Shown: positions 1 through 7,816, counted from the stretch's first letter. The stretch: DNA of 24,703 bases from JBQTHI01 sp052390035 (GCA_052390035.1 JBQTHI010000168.1:1-24703), one strand, 5' to 3'. Notes: generated by a model not told the origin, from the sequence alone. Program-made: numbers and translations.

Positions 1-535
1 TGTACACCAGGGCCGTGCTCAACTCGAGGTTGGGCACCGCGATGGCCAGCGCGTAACGAGGGTCGACCTGGGTTGCGGTGAGGCGCTCGCCGTAACCCTC
101 CATCCACATCAGCCCACCTTCGAGGAACAACAAGACATCGGAACCGAGCCCGGGTGCGAGGTCGGTGACGACCGACCCAGCAGTGGAGGTCATTTCCGCC
201 AGGGCGACCAGCGCCGCGGCGGCATCGCTCGAGCCCCCGCCTAGCCCTGCCGCCACCGGCACCTCCTTCTTCAGCAGGATGTCGAGCAGCGGGCGGGGGC
301 GGCCGGTCGCCCGGCGCAGCGCCGAAACGGCTCGCCACACCAGGTTCTCGCCATCGTCGGCCAACTCGGCGGCGCCCTCAACGGTGAGCCGATCTTCGTC
401 GCCCTCTTCCAGCGTCAGTACGTCGGACCACTCGACCGTCTGCACGAGCGAGCGCAACGGGTGTTTTCCGGTCTGATCGGGCGGGCGCACCTCCAGACTG
501 AGGTTCACTTTGGCCGGCGCCTCCCAAACGCTCAT
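1..535 (-). CDS. ispE: 4-diphosphocytidyl-2-C-methyl-D-erythritol kinase, partial (C-terminus beyond window)
   Basis: IspE phosphorylates CDP-methylerythritol with ATP in the non-mevalonate (MEP) pathway of isoprenoid synthesis, in the cytoplasm. About 178 residues are visible from the ATG at 535; the frame runs off the left edge, so the C-terminal part is missing. The N-terminus carries PAKVNLSL with the family's active-site lysine (K9). The GHMP-kinase ATP loop PVAAGLGGGSSDAAAAL lies near residues 93-109. A GSDVLLFLEGG segment near residue 132 matches the region of the catalytic aspartate. The start ATG overlaps the rsmA stop as ATGA, which fixes the start and implies translational coupling as the last visible gene of tatD-rsmA-ispE. 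The family assignment is firm; only the missing end is unknown. Confidence 0.95.
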   Translation of the reverse strand, partial: MSVWEAPAKVNLSLEVRPPDQTGKHPLRSLVQTVEWSDVLTLEEGDEDRLTVEGAAELADDGENLVWRAVSALRRATGRPRPLLDILLKKEVPVAAGLGGGSSDAAAALVALAEMTSTAGSVVTDLAPGLGSDVLLFLEGGLMWMEGYGERLTATQVDPRYALAIAVPNLELSTALVY

Positions 536-1347
536 TGTCCGTCCAACACCTCGGCGATTCTCAGGAAATCGAAGGGGCTTAGTTGCTCGGCGCGGGATCG
601 GGCGTCCAGGCCAGCTGCAGCGAGCACCGACCCGACATTGGGAACGGCGCGTCCGAGCGAGCTCCGCAACATCTTCCGCCGCTGCCCGAACCCGGCGGCA
701 GCAAGATCGATCGCTCGAGACGCCGCCGTCGGTGCCGATCGGCGCTTGATACGTACCACGGCCGAATCCACTGCCGGTCGCGGATAGAAGACCTGCGGCG
801 GAACCCGAAACGCAAGCTCCGCTTCTCCGAGAAGGGCGACCACCACGCTCGGCAAACCATAAGCCTCCTCGCCCGGCCCCGCCACCAACCGCTGGGCCAC
901 CTCGAGTTGGACCATGACCGTCATGTCAACAATCGCCGGTACCTTGCGCAGCCAGTCGAGGATCAGCTCGGCTGCGATCTGATATGGAAGGTTGGCAACT
1001 ACCTTCCACGGTCCCGATGAAAGGACGGCGGCATAGTCCAGCCGGGCGGCGTCTGCGAAGATGATCTCGACCTGCCTGTCCGCCAGGAGCTCTGTCAGCA
1101 GTGGCCGGAGACGCCCATCGACCTCGACCGCCAGCACCCGGCACCCTGCCGCGGCCAGCTCGAGGGTGAGGCTGGCGGTCCCCGGTCCAACCTCGAGCAC
1201 CCGATCGCCGGGAGCCAGCGCCGCTTCCCTGACGATCCGCCGGACCAAGTTGGGGTCTGCCAGAAAGTGTTGTCCGATAGAGGGACGGGGCCGCAGATCG
1301 AAACGCCTCAGCAGGCCTCGGATCTCGGTGAGGCTTTGGGCACTCAC
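532..1347 (-). CDS. rsmA: 16S rRNA (adenine(1518)-N6/adenine(1519)-N6)-dimethyltransferase
   Basis: RsmA (KsgA) dimethylates two adjacent adenines in the 3' terminal hairpin of 16S rRNA during small-subunit maturation, using S-adenosylmethionine. The 271-residue product is normal for the family. It shows the N-terminal GQHFLAD motif (residues 25-31), the SAM-binding VLEVGPGT (50-57), and the N6-adenine methyltransferase motif NLPY (119-122). The frame stays open about 90 codons further upstream, but that stretch is an antisense shadow of tatD. The GTG at 1347 overlaps the tatD stop as GTGA and puts the N-terminus where the family begins, so I chose it. The stop overlaps the ispE start as ATGA. 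Both overlaps suggest coupled translation in one operon. Confidence 0.95.
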   Translation of the reverse strand: MSAQSLTEIRGLLRRFDLRPRPSIGQHFLADPNLVRRIVREAALAPGDRVLEVGPGTASLTLELAAAGCRVLAVEVDGRLRPLLTELLADRQVEIIFADAARLDYAAVLSSGPWKVVANLPYQIAAELILDWLRKVPAIVDMTVMVQLEVAQRLVAGPGEEAYGLPSVVVALLGEAELAFRVPPQVFYPRPAVDSAVVRIKRRSAPTAASRAIDLAAAGFGQRRKMLRSSLGRAVPNVGSVLAAAGLDARSRAEQLSPFDFLRIAEVLDGQ

Positions 1348-2108
1348 GGCGGGAAGGTCGACCGTACGCCGAACACCTTCTCCGCGTTCGCCGTGGTCTG
1401 TTGGGCGACGGACTCGGACGAAATGCCCCACACCCCCGCCAGGGCTTGGCCGACCAGGGCCACCCAGGCGGGTTCGTTGGGAAGGTGGCGATAGGGCGGA
1501 GGGGAGAGGTAGGGGGTGTCGGTCTCGACCAGGGCGCGCTCGGGAGGGACCAACGCCGCCCCCAGCCGGACCGTCTCTCCGGTCGGGTAGGCGATCGGCC
1601 CGGCGAATGAGAACCAGCACCCCAGTTCAAGAAAGCGTCGCGTCCACCGCCGACCCCCGGTCCAGCAATGAAGCACCGCACGCTCCCCCACCCCGCGCTC
1701 GACCAGCTCCTCGTACACCTCGGCGAAGGCGTCCCGGCAGTGCACCACCACCGGCTTGTCAAGATCGATGGCCAGCTCGAGCTGGGCCGCAAACGCCGTC
1801 AGCTGTGCCTCCCGGGAGGCGAGATTCCGGTAGAAGTCGAGGCCGGTCTCACCGACGGCGACCGCCGATCGAGCCAGTTCGGCGACGGCACTAGCTTCCT
1901 GCCTCCAACGAGCGGCGTCATGAGGATGAAGGCCGGCGGTCGCCCGCACCCGGCCCGGGTGAGCGGAGGCAAGGTCGAGGGCAACCCGGCTCGAGCCGGC
2001 ATCCACCCCGGGCACAACCAGCCATTCGACATCCTTGGCTCGCGCCAGCAGTTCCTGCGGTGGACGGCCATCGAGTTGGAGGTGGCAGTGGGTATCGACC
2101 CATCCCAT
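1344..2108 (-). CDS. tatD: TatD family metal-dependent hydrolase (DNase)
   Basis: TatD proteins are TIM-barrel metallohydrolases of the amidohydrolase superfamily with 3'-5' exonuclease or DNase activity, linked to DNA repair and turnover. The 254-residue protein has the expected metal ligands: the HxH pair in DTHCHL (H7, H9), E87 in VGETGLDFYR, H123 in VVHCRDA, H147 in LHCWTG and D197 in ETDTPYL. It is the first gene of the tatD-rsmA-ispE set, an order common in Actinobacteria, where metG often lies just upstream; metG is not seen here. No SD precedes the ATG. A TACCCT hexamer lies 10 bases upstream, a little farther than the spacing seen at other genes in this window. I am confident of the family but not of the exact cellular role. 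Confidence 0.93.
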   Translation of the reverse strand: MGWVDTHCHLQLDGRPPQELLARAKDVEWLVVPGVDAGSSRVALDLASAHPGRVRATAGLHPHDAARWRQEASAVAELARSAVAVGETGLDFYRNLASREAQLTAFAAQLELAIDLDKPVVVHCRDAFAEVYEELVERGVGERAVLHCWTGGRRWTRRFLELGCWFSFAGPIAYPTGETVRLGAALVPPERALVETDTPYLSPPPYRHLPNEPAWVALVGQALAGVWGISSESVAQQTTANAEKVFGVRSTFPP

Positions 2109-2191
2109 CGGGAGGGCGAGGGTAGCCGGGAGGCATCAATTTGAGGTTGGAGGTAATGTCGCCAGGGTCGCCTTCAGTTAGGAACTCACCG

Positions 2192-2425
2192 GTGGAGTCG
2201 GGGATCGTTCGCAAGATCGACGACCTGGGACGGATCGTGATCCCGGCCGAAACCCGCCGCCTTTTCAACATCCGGGAGGGAGATCAGCTGCTGATCTCGA
2301 TCGAGGGCACCGGCATAACCATCCGCAAGATCCAAGACACCTGCGCCTTCTGCGGGGCGACCGAGGACGTGACTCCGTTCAGAGGGAAGGGGATCTGTGC
2401 GGACTGCCGGGGAGCATTGATCTAA
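2192..2425 (+). CDS. AbrB/SpoVT-type DNA-binding protein with C-terminal zinc ribbon
   Basis: A small transcriptional regulator. The N-terminal half (about residues 2-48) is a swapped-hairpin AbrB domain with the typical GIVRKIDDLGRIVIP beginning. The C-terminal part has four cysteines spaced CxxC-x14-CxxC (C51, C54, C69, C72), a probable zinc ribbon. The frame can start at TTG 2141, ATG 2156 or GTG 2192. I prefer GTG 2192, because the family begins only a few residues before GIVRK and an AGGA lies about 8 bases ahead; the GGAGGT before ATG 2156 is only one base away from it, too close to act. The gene is divergent from tatD. There is no adjacent toxin, so it is more likely a global-type regulator than an antitoxin. 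Its targets are unknown. Confidence 0.82.
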   Translation: MESGIVRKIDDLGRIVIPAETRRLFNIREGDQLLISIEGTGITIRKIQDTCAFCGATEDVTPFRGKGICADCRGALI

Positions 2426-2453
2426 CACCATTCCCTTCTGCTGTCCTCCTGAG

Positions 2454-2459
2454 TACGTT
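2454..2459 (+). promoter_or_regulatory. putative -10 box of a leaderless promoter for the DUF192 gene
   Basis: TACGTT fits TANNNT and ends exactly 6 bases before ATG 2466, placing the expected transcription start on the start codon. No SD and no clear -35 element are present. Confidence 0.5.
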
Positions 2460-2465
2460 CACGTT

Positions 2466-2828
2466 ATGAACCTGGTCGAACTCCGGTGTGAGGACTGGTG
2501 GTCCGGTCCGGTCGAGGTGGCCTCTCGGTTCTATGACCGCTGGCGAGGTCTTCGTCCGGCCGGCAATGGTCGCCGTCTGCTGCTCTCGGGCAACAGCGTT
2601 CATGGTGTGGGAATGCGGGAGCCGCTGTTGATCGTCGGGCTCGACCGCCAGTCTCGGATCCTCCGGATCGTGGAGCTGCGGCCAGGAAAGGTGATTTGGA
2701 TCCGGGGAGCCTCCCAGATCCTCGAGCTCCCCATCTGGGTCCCACCTCCTCCGATCGGCTCGGTTCTAACGTGGTCGCGTGTCGGGTCGCCTCAATCTTT
2801 GCGCCACTCCGATCGGGAATCTGGCTGA
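2466..2828 (+). CDS. DUF192 family protein
   Basis: A 120-residue protein resembling DUF192, a small beta-rich family of unknown function. Recognisable parts are the RWRGLR segment, which corresponds to the family's 'a..GLM' region (residues 25-30), the hydrophobic core around GMREPLLIVGLD (about 49-60), the IVELRPGKV stretch and ILELP near residue 85. The usual signal peptide is absent, so this copy is probably cytoplasmic. The proline-rich tail after residue 88 is not conserved in the family as I know it. The last 50 bases overlap the start of rsmI in another frame. A TANNNT box 6 bases before the ATG suggests a leaderless transcript. The family match rests on pattern memory and is moderate. 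Confidence 0.72.
   Translation: MNLVELRCEDWWSGPVEVASRFYDRWRGLRPAGNGRRLLLSGNSVHGVGMREPLLIVGLDRQSRILRIVELRPGKVIWIRGASQILELPIWVPPPPIGSVLTWSRVGSPQSLRHSDRESG
2767..2772 (+). promoter_or_regulatory. putative -10 box of a leaderless promoter for rsmI
   Basis: TAACGT ends 6 bases before GTG 2779. It lies inside the DUF192 coding frame, so rsmI may be transcribed independently of the gene it overlaps. No -35 element is evident. Confidence 0.5.
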
Positions 2829-3621
2829 TGCCTCTCCGAGGCTGACCGACACTCTCGCCGCAGCAGATCTGGTCTTCGCCGAAGACACTCGCCGAACCGG
2901 CATCCTCCTCAGGGAGATGGGAATCAAGACACCGCTCCGGTCGTATTTCACAGGTAACGAAGGAAAGCGTGCTCGTGAACTTGCCCGCCTCCTCGAAGAG
3001 GGCCGCACCATCGCCCTGGTCACCGATGCCGGAACCCCCTCCATCTCCGATCCCGGTCTATCGGCGATCAGAGTCGCCCGCCAGGTGGGCGCCACGATCT
3101 CGGTGGTGCCCGGTCCGAGCGCCCTTACCGCGGCGGTGGCAGTGAGCGGCATGCCCTCGCACCGCTTTGTCTTCGAGGGATTCCTTCCCGAACGAGGGGA
3201 CGAGCGTGCCCATCGATTGGCGGAGATAGCCGGCGAACGGCGCACTGTCGTCTTGTTCTCGGCCGCCAACCGGTTGTTGGAGGACCTGAGAGAACTCCAC
3301 CTGGCGGTTGGACCTCGGGACCTATGTGTGGCCCGCGAGCTCACCAAGGCATTCGAGGAGATCGAATTCACCACCGCCTCCGGAGCCTTGGCGAAGTGGT
3401 CTGCCACGCCGGTGCGCGGTGAATTCACCTTGGTGCTGGCCGGTTCCGAGGATGCCCTGCCCGATCTCGATTCGGCCATGGTGGCAGTCGAGTTACAGAT
3501 GGGATCGGGACTTGGGATGGCGGAGGCCGTTCGATCGGTGGCCGCCGACCTGGGTCTATCCCGCCGTTCGCTATATCAGGCGATGCTTGCTAGAAGCCGG
3601 GAAGCCAGTCCCGGGCGGTAG
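2779..3621 (+). CDS. rsmI: 16S rRNA (cytidine(1402)-2'-O)-methyltransferase
   Basis: RsmI methylates the ribose of C1402 in the decoding centre of 16S rRNA with SAM. The 280-residue product carries the tetrapyrrole-methylase fold signatures: CATPIGNLAD (residues 8-17), AEDTRRTGILL (34-44), VTDAGTPSISDPG (76-88), VVPGPSALTAAV (about 112-123) and ELTKAFEE. The last 35 residues (EAVRSVAADLGLSRRSLYQAML) form the helical C-terminal segment found in many RsmI proteins. GTG 2779 is the only start that keeps the conserved N-terminus, and a TANNNT box 6 bases ahead supports it. The 3' end overlaps the convergent lipoprotein gene by 32 bases. In many actinobacteria rsmI sits next to metG-tatD-rsmA; here it is nearby but divergent. 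Confidence 0.95.
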   Translation: MSGRLNLCATPIGNLADASPRLTDTLAAADLVFAEDTRRTGILLREMGIKTPLRSYFTGNEGKRARELARLLEEGRTIALVTDAGTPSISDPGLSAIRVARQVGATISVVPGPSALTAAVAVSGMPSHRFVFEGFLPERGDERAHRLAEIAGERRTVVLFSAANRLLEDLRELHLAVGPRDLCVARELTKAFEEIEFTTASGALAKWSATPVRGEFTLVLAGSEDALPDLDSAMVAVELQMGSGLGMAEAVRSVAADLGLSRRSLYQAMLARSREASPGR

Positions 3622-4912
3622 CACCCACGACCGGATCACCGGCTGCGAGCAGAAGCACCTGGCCGGCCCGGCGCGACACAAAAAAGTAATCGTCACCCTC
3701 GTACAACCTCGAGGAGCCATCAACCACCGGTTCAGAGTTGCCGGTTATCACGGCAAGGTAGTCCCCCAGCGCATCGCTCATGTCGGCGCCATCGCTCTCG
3801 GTATCGCCTTGGTAGACCAGGACCAACAACGCATCGGTGCCGTTGAAGTAAAGGTCGTAGCTGTCGCCCCCCCACCCTTCAGCCGCCCGGTCGAATCCAC
3901 CCAGCACCTGATCAAACATGAGACGAAATCCGAGTTCGCCCCACCGGGACCCGTAGGCAAGTTCATATCCGGCCAGCGCCTGATCGGCAACGTCGACCTC
4001 CACCGGCTGGTCTGTCCCGTAGTCGGACGGAGTGATGATCTGCTCGGTCGAGGCCGGCGGGTCGGCATACACCGCGTCCAGGGCCGGAAATCCCCCCTCC
4101 TGCCACACGCTTTGCACAAAGGTGGCTCCGGCGTTGTATGGAAAGAGCAGGCTGTCCTGCATGAAATCCGGCACCTGATCAAAAATCGTGGAGTCGACGG
4201 CAAACGCCTCCTCGAGGAACTGTTGCTGCTCAGCCGGAGTGAGCTGCTGGGCAAACAGAGTCTCGACCAAGGTTGCGTCCCCCTCGATGACCGCCTGGAA
4301 CGCTGATCCTTGATCGAATTGATTGTTGTCGAAAAGAGCGTCATAACGGGTGTTGAAGGCGAGCACCTGATCGGTGAGAGCATGGGTCAGTTCGTGCACG
4401 AGCGTCGCCTCCTCGAGCGGGCTGAAGTCGTCACGCCGGGCGGTGACGACCAGTTCTTCGGTGTCACCGTCGTAGTAGCCCGCCACCTGCTCCCCGTATA
4501 ACGCTTTGAGCGTGCCGAGCAGATCGAATTCCGGCTCGACCAAACCTAGGAGCTTGTAAAGCGCCTCGTCCGCCTCGGCCTCTTCGTAGTCGGTTTCGAG
4601 CTGTTCGATGACCCGCGCCGCCAATTCTTCCGAGCTGAGAACGGCGACGGTCGGTGGGGCCACGAAGGTGAGCTCGCGGAGCTCCTCGGTCAGGGGAATG
4701 AGGCGGGCGATCTCTTCACGAAGTCCCTGCGAAAGTTCCTCGGTACCGGCCGGCAGGGTGGTTTCCGCCACGAAGCTCGTCGTCGACTGTTCCGGGGCAG
4801 CCGTTTCCACGGTGGTGGTTGCAAGCTCCGTACCGGTGGTGGTATCGGTGCCGGGAGTGCAGCCCACCACCACGAACGCGCACACAACTCCGAGGGAAAG
4901 GCGCCGTTTCAC
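3590..4912 (-). CDS. lipoprotein with HExxH zinc-metallopeptidase signature
   Basis: A probable extracytoplasmic lipoprotein of 440 residues. The N-terminus from GTG 4912 is a short signal peptide (VKRRLSLGVV...) ending in a lipobox-like VVVGC, with the acceptor cysteine at residue 18, followed by a threonine-rich linker to about residue 55. The core carries ATLVHELTHALTDQ, an HExxH zinc site (H173, E174, H177). About 33 residues later comes VIEGDATLVE, whose glutamate (E210) could be the third ligand, as in gluzincin-type peptidases. The frame is open to 5002, but the extra 30 residues destroy the signal peptide and overlap the divergent transporter. TAGCCT lies 8 bases upstream of the GTG. 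I infer a protease or protease-like protein; the substrate is unknown. Confidence 0.75.
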   Translation of the reverse strand: MKRRLSLGVVCAFVVVGCTPGTDTTTGTELATTTVETAAPEQSTTSFVAETTLPAGTEELSQGLREEIARLIPLTEELRELTFVAPPTVAVLSSEELAARVIEQLETDYEEAEADEALYKLLGLVEPEFDLLGTLKALYGEQVAGYYDGDTEELVVTARRDDFSPLEEATLVHELTHALTDQVLAFNTRYDALFDNNQFDQGSAFQAVIEGDATLVETLFAQQLTPAEQQQFLEEAFAVDSTIFDQVPDFMQDSLLFPYNAGATFVQSVWQEGGFPALDAVYADPPASTEQIITPSDYGTDQPVEVDVADQALAGYELAYGSRWGELGFRLMFDQVLGGFDRAAEGWGGDSYDLYFNGTDALLVLVYQGDTESDGADMSDALGDYLAVITGNSEPVVDGSSRLYEGDDYFFVSRRAGQVLLLAAGDPVVGATARDWLPGF

Positions 4913-4920
4913 GTCCCGGC

Positions 4921-4926
4921 AGGCTA
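4921..4926 (-). promoter_or_regulatory. putative -10 box for the metallopeptidase lipoprotein gene
   Basis: On the minus strand TAGCCT is followed by 8 bases and then GTG 4912. It supports the lipoprotein start over the longer open frame. Confidence 0.4.
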
Positions 4927-4953
4927 CCGCCCTCCCATGCTTTTCAAGGCTGC

Positions 4954-4959
4954 CATGCT
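4954..4959 (+). promoter_or_regulatory. weak putative -10 box for the MFS gene at 4966
   Basis: CATGCT keeps the A at position 2 and T at position 6 of TANNNT and sits 6 bases before ATG 4966. It is a weaker match than others in this window. Confidence 0.3.
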
Positions 4960-4965
4960 GTTCGG

Positions 4966-6180
4966 ATGGGCGGGCTCGAGGCATCGATAACCAGGTTCTC
5001 ACCCGACGCCATTCGAATCTTCGGTGCGCAGACTCTGCGGGCGTTCGGCTATGGCCTGGGGGCGGTGTTGTTGGGCTCGAGTCTCGAGGCCAGGGGGCTC
5101 ACCCCCGGCCAGGTCGGAGGGTTTCTTGCTGCGGTGGTGGCCGGCACCGTGCTAGCCCAGATCGTCGTGGGCCGAAGGGCGGATCGGTGGGGTCGGAGGA
5201 GGGCCTACCTCGCGCTCCACCTGGCCCTGGCCGTGGCTGGCATCGCCTTCTCCTTCGACAGCCCCTTGTGGCTATTGATTCCGGTCGTCCTCACCGGGGC
5301 GTTGTCGACGGAGGTGATCGAATCCGGCCCTTTCACCTCGATCGAGCAGGCGATGTTGGCCGGTGAGTTCAGAGGGCGGCAACTCGCCAGGGGGTTCGGC
5401 TGGTACAACGCCGTAGCGGCGGCAGCAGGCTCACTCGGAGCTTTGGCTGCCGGACTTTCCGATCTGACCGTGCGCTGGTGGCCGCACGAGCGATGGTTCC
5501 TCGCCCTGACGGGGGCTGCCATCGGCGGTGGGATCATCGCCTCCGGTTTGTCCCCTCGGGTCGAATCCGCCAGGGCGAAGGAGATCGAAGGCAAACCGCT
5601 CGACCGGTCACGATTGCTGGTCGGACGACTGGCCGGACTGTTCGCCCTCGACTCGTTCGGAGGAGGGTTTGTGGTGCAGTCTTTCGTCGCTTACTGGCTT
5701 GCCGTCCGTTTCGACGCTACGACGAGCGCACTGGGGCTGCTCTTCTTCGGGCTGGGGATATTGCAGACCGTTTCGTTTCTCCTGGCCCCTTTGCTGGCGG
5801 ACAGGTTCGGATTGCTCAACACCATGGTTTTTACCCACCTCCCCTCCAACTTCCTTCTCGCCGGCGTGGCCTTCGCTCCGAACCTGGCGGTGGCTATCGG
5901 CTTTCTTCTGGCCCGGACCACTCTTTCGCAGATGGACGTCCCCACCAGACAGGCGTACCTGATGGCCCTGGTCGATCCGGTCGAGCGGACCGCCGCCGCC
6001 GCCTTTACCAATACCGCCCGCTACTTGGTAAGACCGTTTGGACCCTCACTGGCAGGAGCCGCCCTCGCCGTGGCACCGGGGTTCCCATTCCTCGCGGCGG
6101 GCGGCATCAAGATCGTCTATGACCTACTGTTATGGCGATGGTTCCGCAGAGTTCCACTAGAGAGCACCCCGCCCTCCTGA
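4966..6180 (+). CDS. major facilitator superfamily (MFS) transporter
   Basis: An integral membrane transporter of 404 residues with alternating hydrophobic segments typical of a 12-helix MFS protein. The loop GRRADRWGRRRAYL (about residues 67-80) is the MFS signature between helices 2 and 3, and a similar loop ADRFGLLN follows the second-half helices (about 281-288). The open frame extends upstream to 4819, but those residues are polar and arginine-rich and run antisense into the lipoprotein gene, so I start at ATG 4966 (MGGLEASI). It is divergent from the lipoprotein gene with about 50 bases between. The substrate cannot be read from the sequence; a drug or sugar exporter is possible. Confidence 0.85.
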   Translation: MGGLEASITRFSPDAIRIFGAQTLRAFGYGLGAVLLGSSLEARGLTPGQVGGFLAAVVAGTVLAQIVVGRRADRWGRRRAYLALHLALAVAGIAFSFDSPLWLLIPVVLTGALSTEVIESGPFTSIEQAMLAGEFRGRQLARGFGWYNAVAAAAGSLGALAAGLSDLTVRWWPHERWFLALTGAAIGGGIIASGLSPRVESARAKEIEGKPLDRSRLLVGRLAGLFALDSFGGGFVVQSFVAYWLAVRFDATTSALGLLFFGLGILQTVSFLLAPLLADRFGLLNTMVFTHLPSNFLLAGVAFAPNLAVAIGFLLARTTLSQMDVPTRQAYLMALVDPVERTAAAAFTNTARYLVRPFGPSLAGAALAVAPGFPFLAAGGIKIVYDLLLWRWFRRVPLESTPPS

Positions 6181-6271
6181 CGGTGTTTGAGCCGCCGCCC
6201 GCCTGCTCCAACTTGCTCCGGGCCGCCTCGATCAGGCCAGCATCGCCTCATACGTGGCGAGACTCGGTGGC

Positions 6272-7711
6272 TCAGGTAGCCCCGAAAAGCAAATCTGATA
6301 GAAGCTGACGGGTACGGCGAATACGTTCGATGGTCTCTACATCTCGTTTCACGGTCTCGACCTCCAAACCCCGCCGAGTGTCCCATCGTCTTGCCACCGA
6401 GTCGGCCGTTTCGCCAGTGATCAGGGCCGTTGCTTGGGCCCCCGCACCGATGGCGACCAGTTCCTGCGTGTCCGGGATCTGCAGTGGCCTCCCCGACAGG
6501 CGGCCAAACACCCTTCTCCACGTCTGACCCTTGGCACCACCGCCGATCATGATCAGGGGTGCATCGGGATCGATGCCGGACGAGTTGTTGTCGACCAGCT
6601 CCAAAGCGTCAACCAAACCCATGGCGGCTCCTTCATAAGCGGCGAGAAGAATCTCATCGGGTTTGGTGTGATGGCGCATACCGACGACGGTCCCCGAGGC
6701 GCCGGGCAAGTTTGGGGTCCGCTCCCCATCCAGGTATGGAAGCAGCACCACATCGGTGTGCTCGATACCTATCTCACGATCGAGGTTGAGCCAGCCGGCG
6801 ATGCGGTCGACGGCCTGGGTGCAATTGAGCGTGGCGGCGAGGGGGAGGAATCGGCCGGTCGCATCGGCAAAGCCCGCCACCGTTCCGGTTGCATCGGCAG
6901 ATCTGGTGAGTGAGGTGATGTAGGCGGTCCCCGAGGTGCCAAGGCTCACCACCGGCACTCCGGGTTCAAGACCGAGGCCCAATGCCGCCGCCATGTTGTC
7001 GCCGGTACCCGAAGCCACCGGTGTGCCCGATCGAAGGCCACTCTGGCGGGAGGCGTCGATGGTCACTTCGCCGGCCGGTTCGCCGGGGCTAACGATCACC
7101 GGGAGCAGGGCCGGGTCTACCCTCACTTGAGGCAGGTCAAGCACCTGCTCTGCATAACGCTCGGTGCTGGTCGACCACCAGCCGGTGCCGGAGGCGTCTC
7201 CGCGATCGGTCCGACCCGCGCTGGTGAGCCGGCCAGTCAGATAGTCGTGGGGCAACCTTATCGCCCGAGTTGACCTCGCTACCTCGGGCTCTACCCGGCG
7301 CAACCAGGCCCATTTACACACGGTGTATGAAGGCACCGGAACCAGTCCGATCCGATCGGCCCAGGCCCGAGCCCCGCCGAGCGCCTCGATCAGGTTCGTT
7401 GCGTCGGTCGACGCCCGGGTGTCGTTCCACAGCTGTGCCGGCCGGAGCGGTACGAGGCTCTCGTCGAGCACGACCAACCCGTGTTGCTGGCCGGCGATCG
7501 ATAGGGCCGAAACGTCCTTGGCCCGCCCGGTCTGCTGCATAGCGCCAAGCAGCGCCGACCACCAGACGTCGGGATGGGTTTCACGGGTGCCCGATGTCCC
7601 CGACACCTCATGTTCGGCGCGGCCTTCAGCAACCACCGTGCCGTCCTCGACATCGATGACGAGGACCTTGGTGGCCTGGGTGGAGCAATCGACCCCCGCA
7701 ACAAGCGACAT
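6272..7711 (-). CDS. xylB: xylulokinase (FGGY carbohydrate kinase)
   Basis: XylB phosphorylates D-xylulose to xylulose 5-phosphate with ATP, feeding the pentose phosphate pathway. The 479-residue product has the FGGY layout. The first actin-like domain begins with VAGVDCSTQATKVLVID. Sugar-site motifs follow: SIAGQQHGLVVLD, LWNDTRA, PHDYLTGRLT and TDRGDASGTGWW. The catalytic aspartate region GTGDNMAAALG lies near residue 236, and the C-terminal ATP-site glycines are in IMIGGGAKGQTWRR near 390. No xylose isomerase or sugar transporter is visible nearby, so its substrate source is not shown here. It converges with the MFS gene and is divergent from ppk2. TAAAGT lies 8 bases before the ATG with no SD. 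Confidence 0.9.
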   Translation of the reverse strand: MSLVAGVDCSTQATKVLVIDVEDGTVVAEGRAEHEVSGTSGTRETHPDVWWSALLGAMQQTGRAKDVSALSIAGQQHGLVVLDESLVPLRPAQLWNDTRASTDATNLIEALGGARAWADRIGLVPVPSYTVCKWAWLRRVEPEVARSTRAIRLPHDYLTGRLTSAGRTDRGDASGTGWWSTSTERYAEQVLDLPQVRVDPALLPVIVSPGEPAGEVTIDASRQSGLRSGTPVASGTGDNMAAALGLGLEPGVPVVSLGTSGTAYITSLTRSADATGTVAGFADATGRFLPLAATLNCTQAVDRIAGWLNLDREIGIEHTDVVLLPYLDGERTPNLPGASGTVVGMRHHTKPDEILLAAYEGAAMGLVDALELVDNNSSGIDPDAPLIMIGGGAKGQTWRRVFGRLSGRPLQIPDTQELVAIGAGAQATALITGETADSVARRWDTRRGLEVETVKRDVETIERIRRTRQLLSDLLFGAT

Positions 7712-7719
7712 CTACTTGG

Positions 7720-7725
7720 ACTTTA
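7720..7725 (-). promoter_or_regulatory. putative -10 box of a leaderless promoter for xylB
   Basis: On the minus strand TAAAGT is followed by 8 bases and then ATG 7711; no SD is present. Confidence 0.4.
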
Positions 7726-7761
7726 CGATCTGGGCCGAGAACGGACCTACAGCCGGATTGG

Positions 7762-7792
7762 GTATCTTCGATACTTCGAGACCTCGAGACCT
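7762..7792. promoter_or_regulatory. operator-like palindrome plus tandem repeat between xylB and ppk2
   Basis: The 104-base divergent region holds GTATC-TTC-GATAC, a perfect 5-bp inverted repeat at 7762-7774. It is followed at once by two tandem copies of CGAGACCT at 7777-7792. Such a layout could bind a regulator of either gene, but short repeats like these also arise by chance. Confidence 0.3.
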
Positions 7793-7816
7793 CCACCAGA
7801 CGCTAGTGAGCAGCAC

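Noticed and set aside
1348..1620. N-terminal extension of the rsmA frame
   Set aside because: It overlaps tatD in another frame, is Pro/Arg/Gly-rich, and the GTG at 1347 has a perfect stop/start overlap with tatD.
3308..4306. 332-residue plus-strand open frame across rsmI and the lipoprotein gene
   Set aside because: It spans the 3' end of rsmI in the wrong frame and then the antisense of the lipoprotein gene; no domain is recognisable.
6181..6271. possible bidirectional terminator between the MFS gene and xylB
   Set aside because: Only a 5-bp TCGCC/GGCGA stem is visible; I cannot distinguish it from chance.
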